64,000 bases of DNA from Thalassotalea psychrophila (GTDB lineage: Bacteria > Pseudomonadota > Gammaproteobacteria > Enterobacterales > Alteromonadaceae): the NCBI RefSeq assembly GCF_031583595.1, contig NZ_CP134145.1, forward strand, positions 2,170,001-2,234,000, given 5' to 3'. The first letter of the stretch is position 1. Each line of letters starts with the position of its first letter. Both the position numbers and the translations under genes were made by a program. This document shows, in pieces, positions 36,273 to 42,536 of this stretch. Below the pieces are notes generated by a model that did not search any database, had not been told where the DNA came from, and saw only the letters and a program-made list of their open reading frames with translations.

Positions 36273-36589
36273 AATTCAAGGATGAATTAACTTATAATTG
36301 CCATGGACGGCATAAATTCTGTACTTCAGGGACGAAGGAATGCCAATCTAACAGGGATGTTATGAGATTGGCTCAATTCAAGGATGAATTAACTTAGAAT
36401 TGCCATGGACCGTTCCTACGCATCCCCGGCAATTGCTCCCTGCATTGCTCTAATATACAACATCCATGTTGAAAATGTGTTCACGGCATACGCAACTTCC
36501 ATGTTGAAAACGGTTTAAATTCTGTACTTCAGGGATGAAGGAATGCCAATCTAACAGGGATGTTATAAGATTGGCTCAATTCAGGGATG
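36273..36589. repeat. Degenerate direct-repeat block (family C)
   Basis: A 36-base unit occurs at 36273-36308 and 36375-36410 (one mismatch). A 73-base unit occurs at 36314-36386 and 36517-36589 with about three mismatches, 203 bases apart. Short inverted repeats such as CAACAT-cc-ATGTTG (36459-36472) and AGGGATG/CATCCCC words recur throughout. It fills the 400-base gap between dcd and the convergent YvcK-family gene, has no coding potential, and looks like a decayed or expanding palindromic repeat element. Confidence 0.7.
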
Positions 36590-36615
36590 TGTCTCGTTCT
36601 GAAACTCAAGCTAAG

Positions 36616-37566
36616 CTATTGATTGACCAGTTTAGGACTTTCATCGTCAGTATCATTATTAACGTTCTCAGCTTTCTCTTGATCAAAGGCTAGTAAACAT
36701 TGTTCTAATGCGTCTACTAGTAAAACCTTGTCATGAAAATAATCCACTTTTTCACTGGCTAGCGGTGTTTTTACAAGGTCGACAAAACTTGATGTTGCGT
36801 CCATATTTTCAGTGACAACTATGTCTACCGGCTGACTACCAATATTGTAAGTTAACCACTCAAGTCTTTCGTCAATTGTTAATTCACCTGCAGGGCTCTG
36901 TTCTTTGGCAATATTGTCTATGAACACGCATTTGGCATTGCTGCTTGTTATAGCTTTAGAAATATCTCTTACCAATAAAGGAGGAACGATTGATGTTAAA
37001 AAACTACCCGGACCTAAAATAATTAAATCGGCATTATTAATGGCTTTTAATGTCTCAGGTAATGCTTTTACTAATGGTGCTAGCATCATATTTTTTGGCA
37101 TTGTGGCCATATCATCTACTGATATTTCTCCAACACGGCAGCGGCCTTCAGCATAAAAAGCCATTAAATCAGTAGGAGTTTCAGACATTGGTTGTACACG
37201 AGTTCTTACTCGCAATATACGCCTGATAAGTTTGATTGAATCAAGAGGTCGCGAATGGATGTCGTTGAGGGCGTATAAAATTAAGTTTCCAAGATTATGT
37301 CCGCTTAACTCATCACTACCATCAAATCTAAAATTAAATAATTTAGAGCCTACTGAGTTTTGATCTACAAGTTGCATTAAACAATTACGTAAATCACCCC
37401 AGGCAATGGTGCTACTGCGCCTTCTTAATTTACCGGTAGAACCACCATTATCTGTTGTTGCAACTACTCCAGTTAATTGGTCACCTAGAAAGGATAGGGT
37501 AGATAAAACCCTTCCTAACCCATGACCACCACCAATGGCAACAACATTCATTTTTTTCAAACGCAT
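36616..37566 (-). CDS. YvcK/CofD-family protein (YbhK-like)
   Basis: 316 residues with the N-terminal nucleotide-type loop VVAIGGGHGLGRVLSTL, the TDNGGSTGKLRR segment, WGDLRNCL, and ILGPGSFLTSIVPPLLV in the second half, all typical of the gluconeogenesis-factor/YbhK branch of the CofD-like fold. Family members affect central carbon metabolism and cell shape in Firmicutes; the role in gammaproteobacteria is unclear. The start at 37566 has AGGA about 10 bases upstream. No F420 genes nearby, so it is not a true CofD. Confidence 0.88.
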   Translation of the reverse strand: MRLKKMNVVAIGGGHGLGRVLSTLSFLGDQLTGVVATTDNGGSTGKLRRRSSTIAWGDLRNCLMQLVDQNSVGSKLFNFRFDGSDELSGHNLGNLILYALNDIHSRPLDSIKLIRRILRVRTRVQPMSETPTDLMAFYAEGRCRVGEISVDDMATMPKNMMLAPLVKALPETLKAINNADLIILGPGSFLTSIVPPLLVRDISKAITSSNAKCVFIDNIAKEQSPAGELTIDERLEWLTYNIGSQPVDIVVTENMDATSSFVDLVKTPLASEKVDYFHDKVLLVDALEQCLLAFDQEKAENVNNDTDDESPKLVNQ

Positions 37567-37866
37567 AAATTAAAAATCCTATTTATAAACCTAGAAATAG
37601 AGAAAAGTAAAAGCAGGTTTATATAGTGAAATATAGGCTATTTTAATGCTAAAACAATAATTTACGCTACTGAAAAATTGTAATCAGAGTATGGCGAGTG
37701 TTATTTAGGGGGGAAATTATTAGCTTTTAAGGTTTTAATAATTAATTAACACTCATGATTTGAACATTTTCATCCAATTATTTTGTTAAAAAACAAGCAA
37801 ACCGATCGATTAATGAACGAACATGCAATAAATCACACTTTTTTGCGTTTTTCTTCAAAAAATAGG
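37567..37866. other. 300-base gap between the YvcK-family gene and the tRNA locus
   Basis: AT-rich divergent promoter region. No gene or strong structure recognised apart from the stable-RNA promoter that begins at its right end. Confidence 0.5.
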
Positions 37867-37895
37867 TTGACAGTTTTGGGATGACTGCATAGAAT
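37867..37895 (+). promoter_or_regulatory. Stable-RNA promoter of the tRNA-Ala/tRNA-Glu locus
   Basis: TTGACA (37867-37872), 17-base spacer, TAGAAT (37890-37895), then a GC-rich TCGCCTCGC discriminator region as seen at stringently controlled promoters. It lies 48 bases before tRNA-Ala. Confidence 0.8.
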
Positions 37896-37942
37896 TCGCC
37901 TCGCTTTCAACGAGTCTAGGTCACTCCTGAAAGTAGAAGTTT

Positions 37943-38018
37943 GGGGCCATAGCTCAGCTGGGAGAGCGCTTCGCTGGCAGCGAAGAGGTCTGCGGTTCGA
38001 TCCCGCATGGCTCCACCA
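37943..38018 (+). tRNA. tRNA-Ala (anticodon GGC)
   Basis: 76 bases including encoded CCA. Acceptor GGGGCCA/TGGCTCC, anticodon stem CTTCG/CGAAG with loop CTGGCAG, T loop TTCGATC. First gene of the tRNA locus. Confidence 0.95.
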
Positions 38019-38124
38019 ATTAACTTCTTTAGGTTTTGGCAAAAACCGACGTAAGAATTTTTACGAGATGGTATATATTTAGGTATATAACAATGCGAAT
38101 GTTAACTTAATTGATAACACCAGC

Positions 38125-38200
38125 GTCCCCATCGTCTAGAGGCCTAGGACACCGCCCTTTCACGGCGGTAACAGGGGTTCGAATCCCCTTGGGGACGCCA
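38125..38200 (+). tRNA. tRNA-Glu (anticodon TTC), copy 1
   Basis: 76 bases ending in GCCA. Acceptor GTCCCCA/TGGGGAC, anticodon loop CTTTCAC with TTC, T loop TTCGAAT. The only copy without the 76-base leader repeat upstream. Confidence 0.95.
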
Positions 38201-38318
38201 ATTTTTAAAAAATAAGTTGTGCCGAAAGGTATATACAAGTTCTTAGTGCCAGGTGTTTTAACACCGGACACAGAAAAACGTTTAAAAGAATGTGTTACAA
38301 CATTTCTGCAAAAAATCA

Positions 38319-38394
38319 GGTCGCTCAGTTGAACAAGTTCAACATTCGCCCTAACGCAGAATTAACAAAACATGTTTTGTAAAACAAATTCTGC
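38319..38394 (+). repeat. tRNA-Glu leader repeat, copy 1
   Basis: 76-base unit beginning GGTCGCTCAG and ending in a hairpin (GCAGAATT...AATTCTGC around palindrome ACAAAACATGTTTTGT) that abuts the first base of tRNA-Glu copy 2. It contains the inner palindrome TTGAAC-aa-GTTCAA. Confidence 0.8.
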
Positions 38395-38470
38395 GTCCCC
38401 ATCGTCTAGAGGCCTAGGACACCGCCCTTTCACGGCGGTAACAGGGGTTCGAATCCCCTTGGGGACGCCA
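38395..38470 (+). tRNA. tRNA-Glu (anticodon TTC), copy 2
   Basis: Identical in sequence to copy 1; directly preceded by the 76-base leader repeat. Confidence 0.95.
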
Positions 38471-38641
38471 ACTTATTTTAGATGACTTAAGTGATTAAGT
38501 TCTAGTGCCAGGTGCTTGCACCGGACACAGAAAAACGTTTAAAAGAATGTGTTTGTAACATTTCTGCAATTTTTAAGGATTATTCAATCGGCGCAGAGCT
38601 TGATTGAATACCTACGCAGAAATAGTTTCTGCAAAAAATCA

Positions 38642-38717
38642 GGTCGCTCAGTTGAACAAGTTCAGCTTTCGCCCTAACGCAGAATTAACAAAACATGTTT
38701 TGTAAAACAAATTCTGC
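38642..38717 (+). repeat. tRNA-Glu leader repeat, copy 2
   Basis: Same 76-base unit as at 38319-38394 with small changes (AGCTTTCG for ACATTCG), abutting tRNA-Glu copy 3. Confidence 0.8.
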
Positions 38718-38793
38718 GTCCCCATCGTCTAGAGGCCTAGGACACCGCCCTTTCACGGCGGTAACAGGGGTTCGAATCCCCTTGGGGACGCCA
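38718..38793 (+). tRNA. tRNA-Glu (anticodon TTC), copy 3
   Basis: Identical to the other copies over all 76 bases; directly preceded by the leader repeat. Confidence 0.95.
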
Positions 38794-39039
38794 CTTATTT
38801 TATCAATACCGTTTTATCTTAGGTCTTATCAGTTTACTGGTATAGAAGGTAACAATCGATTTAATCGTTTGCTATCGATGTGAGGATTTATCCTTACGCT
38901 AAAGATGTTTTAAGTATATTAAACAAATTCTGCAAAGATAAAGGTTTGCTCAGTTGAACAAGTTCAACGTTCGCCTTAACGCAGAAACATAAAAATATAT
39001 TTTTATAAACATGAAGAATTAATTTCTGCAAAATAATAA

Positions 39040-39115
39040 GGTCGCTCAGTTGAACAAGTTCAACATTCGCCCTAACGCAGAATTAACAAAACATGTTTTG
39101 TAAAACAAATTCTGC
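39040..39115 (+). repeat. tRNA-Glu leader repeat, copy 3
   Basis: 76-base unit abutting tRNA-Glu copy 4. A shorter related copy (GCTCAGTTGAACAAGTTCAA...GCAGAA) lies just upstream at about 38943-38987. Confidence 0.8.
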
Positions 39116-39191
39116 GTCCCCATCGTCTAGAGGCCTAGGACACCGCCCTTTCACGGCGGTAACAGGGGTTCGAATCCCCTTGGGGACGCCA
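39116..39191 (+). tRNA. tRNA-Glu (anticodon TTC), copy 4
   Basis: Identical to the other copies. Followed by a strong terminator, so it ends the first tRNA transcript. Confidence 0.95.
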
Positions 39192-39204
39192 CTTTACAGT
39201 GATG

Positions 39205-39231
39205 AAAAAGCCGACGTAAGTCGGCTTTTTT
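39205..39231 (+). terminator. Terminator after tRNA-Glu copy 4
   Basis: AAAAAGCCGAC-gtaa-GTCGGCTTTTTT, perfect 11-bp stem. Repeated at 40722-40748. Confidence 0.9.
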
Positions 39232-39245
39232 GTGCGTGTAAGAAA

Positions 39246-39430
39246 ATACCAATTAAATTTCTATAAAATTCATGTTTTAATTATACCAATTTTATTAAAT
39301 TATTGCCCACTTGTGCTAGTTAAAATACTCCATGGCGGCGTTGCTCTCAATACCTATAGCCAGCTATAGGTCAATCGAGCGCCTTGCCCTGATTTATTTT
39401 CCCTACGCACAACAAGATCACAAACATAAT
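39246..39430. repeat. MITE-like palindromic element upstream of the formyltransferase gene
   Basis: Contains CCTATAGC-ca-GCTATAGG (39353-39370) inside a longer imperfect inverted repeat (about 39334-39389, GGCGGCGTTGCTC against GAGCGCCTTGCC). It is flanked on the left by two ATACCAATT words (39247, 39282). No coding potential. It resembles dispersed intergenic repeats of Alteromonadales. Confidence 0.5.
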
Positions 39431-39477
39431 GAAACTGGCATTAATGCTTTATTATTTTCAGTTTATAAGGTTTTATT

Positions 39478-40317
39478 TTGAATATTACTATCTTAGCCAA
39501 TAGAGATATTGCGAGTAACTTTGCAATTAACCTTTTACTTCCTCATTTAAATAATCACAACATAACTATTTTTCTTTCTGCAAAAGTAGGGCAGAAGACA
39601 AATAAACCCGCTGCTCTTTTAGAGTTGGCATTTTATGAGCAGGAATTATTCAACCGAATATTGTCTCCTAAAATTAATGCTCAACATAGTGAACAAACTG
39701 GCTTTAATACTTTCGAACAGTTGCATGAAATTGTTGATGGCGGCGTTCGGGAATTAAATAATATAAATACTGAAGAGGGCTTAAATGTGTTTAAACCTTC
39801 TCAGCCAGACTTAGTCATATCTATCCGCTATGGCGTCATTATTAAATCAAATATTATAAATGTACCTCGAAACGGAGTTATCAATCTACATTCAGGGATT
39901 TTGCCTGATTATAGAGGCGTTATGGCAACTTTCTGGGCTATGTATAAAAAAGAACAAAGTATTGGCATGACACTACATTATATTAGTGATGGGACGATAG
40001 ATACGGGTAGGGTGATTGGTAAATCATTTATAGATGTAAACTATCAAAAATCATATCTGTGGCATGTTCTCGAGCTTTACAAAGAAGGTACACAATTAAT
40101 TATTAACGTCGTAAATAAAATAAATCAAAATTTAGCAATAAGCAGTACAGCCCAAGAAAAGGGCGGTGATTATTATTCATTTCCAACAACTGAAGAAGTC
40201 GAGACTTTCATCAATGCTGGCAACGCTATTATTTCAGAGTTAGAGGTTAATGAATTCATTAATCAGTATTATCGCTCCAATGTTAAATTGAGTGAACTTA
40301 CCCAACCTGAGCAATAG
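39478..40317 (+). CDS. Formyltransferase-family protein (TTG start) inside the tRNA-Glu array
   Basis: 279 residues. The catalytic centre of 10-formyltetrahydrofolate-dependent formyltransferases is visible: NLH (Asn136, His138), the folate-loop SGILPDYRG, and the active-site aspartate in DGTIDTG (Asp175). Start TTG at 39478, with AAGG (39467-39470) 7 bases upstream and no suitable ATG nearby. It lacks the C-terminal OB domain of methionyl-tRNA formyltransferase, so a small-molecule or sugar-amine acceptor is more likely. It lies between tRNA-Glu copies 4 and 5 with no neighbouring biosynthetic genes. Acceptor unknown. Confidence 0.8.
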   Translation: MNITILANRDIASNFAINLLLPHLNNHNITIFLSAKVGQKTNKPAALLELAFYEQELFNRILSPKINAQHSEQTGFNTFEQLHEIVDGGVRELNNINTEEGLNVFKPSQPDLVISIRYGVIIKSNIINVPRNGVINLHSGILPDYRGVMATFWAMYKKEQSIGMTLHYISDGTIDTGRVIGKSFIDVNYQKSYLWHVLELYKEGTQLIINVVNKINQNLAISSTAQEKGGDYYSFPTTEEVETFINAGNAIISELEVNEFINQYYRSNVKLSELTQPEQ

Positions 40318-40360
40318 TTTGGCTTAAATGATCTTTTTTGTATTTTATCTCGAACTTTTA

Positions 40361-40389
40361 TTGACACTTCAGTCTAATCTCATTATTAT
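40361..40389 (+). promoter_or_regulatory. Near-consensus promoter for tRNA-Glu copy 5
   Basis: TTGACA (40361-40366), 17-base spacer, TATTAT (40384-40389). It lies 44 bases after the formyltransferase stop and about 240 bases before the tRNA. Confidence 0.75.
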
Positions 40390-40429
40390 GCACGCCATTG
40401 AACAGCAGGCCACTAGCTTGTTGTTCTAA

Positions 40430-40556
40430 ACAGTTTTATCTTAGGTCTTAAATCAAGCAATTGATTAAAGAAAGTAGAAAGTAATTTCTACTAGATGTGA
40501 GGATTTATCCTTACGCAAGATAGTTTTTAATATGTAAGTTTTCTGCAAAAAGTTAT
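40430..40556. repeat. Duplicated tRNA-array spacer sequence
   Basis: GTTTTATCTTAGGTCTTA and GATGTGAGGATTTATCC, found here (about 40433-40512), also occur in the spacer between tRNA-Glu copies 3 and 4 (about 38811-38895). Copy 5 with its flanks therefore looks like a duplication of the end of the array. Confidence 0.6.
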
Positions 40557-40632
40557 GGTCGCTCAGTTGAACAAGTTCAACATTCGCCCTAACGCAGAAT
40601 TAACAAAACATGTTTTGTAAAACAAATTCTGC
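40557..40632 (+). repeat. tRNA-Glu leader repeat, copy 4
   Basis: Same 76-base unit as at 39040-39115, abutting tRNA-Glu copy 5. Confidence 0.8.
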
Positions 40633-40708
40633 GTCCCCATCGTCTAGAGGCCTAGGACACCGCCCTTTCACGGCGGTAACAGGGGTTCGAATCCCCTTGG
40701 GGACGCCA
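40633..40708 (+). tRNA. tRNA-Glu (anticodon TTC), copy 5
   Basis: Identical to copies 1-4 but separated from them by the formyltransferase gene, with its own promoter and terminator. Confidence 0.95.
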
Positions 40709-40721
40709 CTTTACAGTGATG

Positions 40722-40748
40722 AAAAAGCCGACGTAAGTCGGCTTTTTT
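40722..40748 (+). terminator. Terminator after tRNA-Glu copy 5
   Basis: AAAAAGCCGAC-gtaa-GTCGGCTTTTTT, the same as after copy 4. Confidence 0.9.
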
Positions 40749-40916
40749 GTGTGTGTATGTATTTATCCACGTCAGGCAGGATGCCTTTTGAATTGGTTCT
40801 GTATAGAATACCTGCCTAATTCTTATACAGCTGTGCAAAATTGATCAAACAACCTCTTGTATTAATAATTAATTAGCAGTAAGTTGTAAGTTCTAGATTA
40901 AATATGGAACATTTGA

Positions 40917-41174
40917 ATGACAGCGTCAGAGCTTAGCGATTACATCATGATATTGATGATAATAAATGGTGCTTTAAGCTACTATTACGGCCGTGGTAAA
41001 GTCCGATTTCCGTTGGTCGCGGTATTTTTTGGTGTGACGTTGTCAATAATCCCACCGCTTGGGATTATTTATGTGACAGTTTTGATGTTAAAAAATGAAA
41101 ATGTAGATCCTGAAAAAGAACGAAAAAAAGATGAAAAGTACCAAAATGAAGTACCTCGCAGGCCTTACACTTAA
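40917..41174 (+). CDS. Small membrane protein, 85 aa, unknown function
   Basis: ATG at 40917 with GGAA about 8 bases upstream. Two hydrophobic helices (about 8-25 and 32-60, the second with a PPLG break) are followed by a highly charged K/E/D-rich tail. Its stop is next to the end of convergent tesA (1-base gap). No family recognised. Confidence 0.6.
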   Translation: MTASELSDYIMILMIINGALSYYYGRGKVRFPLVAVFFGVTLSIIPPLGIIYVTVLMLKNENVDPEKERKKDEKYQNEVPRRPYT

Positions 41175-41175
41175 T

Positions 41176-41814
41176 TCAATTTAGATTTCCTTCAAATTTT
41201 AATAACGCGGCGTTTAATAATTTCTTCATTTCTTGGGCTAATAATGGTTGTGCTTCAATCGTTGGATGAATGCCATCCGCTTGCATAAGCTCTGGTTTAC
41301 CTGCGACCGACTCAATGAAAAAAGGTAATAAGGTTACCGTACTTTCTTGGGCTGCATTGGCAAATACATCCGAAAACATTTTATTGTATCTTGGACCATA
41401 ATTGGGAGGGATGCGAATAGCAGACAGCAAAACTTTTATGTTTTTTGATTTTGCTAATTCAATAATTTGTAACAAGTTATTTTTAATTAACTTTGGTGGA
41501 AAGCCACGCAAACCATCATTTCCCCCTAATTCAATCAATAAATAATCAATATTGTTTTTCTCTAAAATCCCCGGCAGCCTTGCTAATCCGCCACCGGTGG
41601 TTTCACCGCTGATACTAGCGTTAACTATTCGATACTCCGCCTTTTCTTGTTTTAGCATATTATTTAGTAACATTACCCAGCCATCTTTTTCTTGCATCCC
41701 ATAACTAGCACTGAGACTATCACCTAAGAGTAAAATAGATTGTTGAGCCAGTACCGAAATTGAAAGGCTGCTGGTTAAGATGAACAATAATGAAAGAGTT
41801 AGTTTTTTAAGCAT
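41176..41814 (-). CDS. tesA: Multifunctional acyl-CoA thioesterase I / arylesterase / lysophospholipase
   Basis: 212 residues, signal peptide cleaved near VLA-QQS (about 23), so periplasmic. SGNH hydrolase with block I GDSLSASYGM (catalytic Ser), block III GGNDG, and DGIHP with the catalytic Asp and His. Divergent from ybbA, as in E. coli. The two start codons overlap within the four bases CATG (41812-41815), an extreme junction. Confidence 0.95.
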   Translation of the reverse strand: MLKKLTLSLLFILTSSLSISVLAQQSILLLGDSLSASYGMQEKDGWVMLLNNMLKQEKAEYRIVNASISGETTGGGLARLPGILEKNNIDYLLIELGGNDGLRGFPPKLIKNNLLQIIELAKSKNIKVLLSAIRIPPNYGPRYNKMFSDVFANAAQESTVTLLPFFIESVAGKPELMQADGIHPTIEAQPLLAQEMKKLLNAALLKFEGNLN

Positions 41815-42535
41815 GAATACAAAACCTGAAATAATATTAGAATGTCGCGATGTTACTAAAACAGTGAAAACTGCCAGTAATAATCAACAAGAGAAATCAT
41901 TAACTATCCTGAAAGCAATTAACTTACAAGTCAAGTCTGGAGAGAGTATTGCTATCATTGGAGCCTCTGGCTCAGGCAAAACTACGTTATTGTCTTTGTT
42001 AGCTGGATTAGACTTACCAAGTTCAGGGGAAATTTACCTAAACAACTTGGCATTGCACTCGTTTGACGAAGAGCGCCGTAGTAAGGTAAGAGCAGACCAT
42101 GTAGGATTTATTTTTCAATTCTTTTTACTAATAAACAGTTTAACCGCACTAGAAAACGTAATGTTACCTGCCGAGCTTGCTAATGATAACAACGCTAAAG
42201 AAAAGGCGATTGCAATGCTTGATAAAGTTGGACTAGCAGATCGAGTTGAGCATTACCCTGGGCAATTATCTGGAGGTGAACAGCAGCGAGTGGCAATAGC
42301 TCGAGCTTTCATATCAAATCCAGCAATTCTATTTGCTGATGAGCCTACCGGTAATTTAGACAGTAATACTGGTGAAAAAATAACTGAATTATTGTTTGAG
42401 CTTAACCAACAGCAGGGTACAACATTAGTTTTGGTCACCCATGACTCTAAATTAGCACTTCGTTGTCAAAGGCAACTCACTATGCAAGCAGGAGAATTTA
42501 TTGAGCCTAGAGTTGCAATGGCAGAGGTGAGCTAA
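41813..42535 (+). CDS. ybbA: ABC transporter ATP-binding protein YbbA
   Basis: 240 residues with Walker A GASGSGKTT, a Q-loop glutamine in FIFQFF, signature LSGGEQQRVAIARA, Walker B ILFADEPTGNLD and the H-loop VTHD. It belongs to the MacB/LolD-like class that pairs with FtsX-type permeases. The start at 41813 (MNTKPEIIL) overlaps the tesA start codon; an in-frame ATG at 41780 would extend the overlap. It lies 1 base upstream of ybbP. The YbbAP pair has been linked to lipid or hydrophobic-compound handling with TesA. Confidence 0.93.
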   Translation: MNTKPEIILECRDVTKTVKTASNNQQEKSLTILKAINLQVKSGESIAIIGASGSGKTTLLSLLAGLDLPSSGEIYLNNLALHSFDEERRSKVRADHVGFIFQFFLLINSLTALENVMLPAELANDNNAKEKAIAMLDKVGLADRVEHYPGQLSGGEQQRVAIARAFISNPAILFADEPTGNLDSNTGEKITELLFELNQQQGTTLVLVTHDSKLALRCQRQLTMQAGEFIEPRVAMAEVS

Positions 42536-42536
42536 G

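Noticed and set aside
37833..38042. Minus-strand open frame across tRNA-Ala
   Set aside because: It is the reverse complement of the tRNA and its flanks; no ribosome-binding site or protein-like composition.
38125..40708. CRISPR array
   Set aside because: The repeats are tRNA-Glu genes and their leaders, with cloverleaf folding and promoter/terminator signals, and no cas genes.
38695..40819. Two plus-strand frames with the same N-terminus at 38695 and 40610
   Set aside because: They translate the leader repeat and the tRNA-Glu gene; the shared sequence is explained by the repeated RNA unit.
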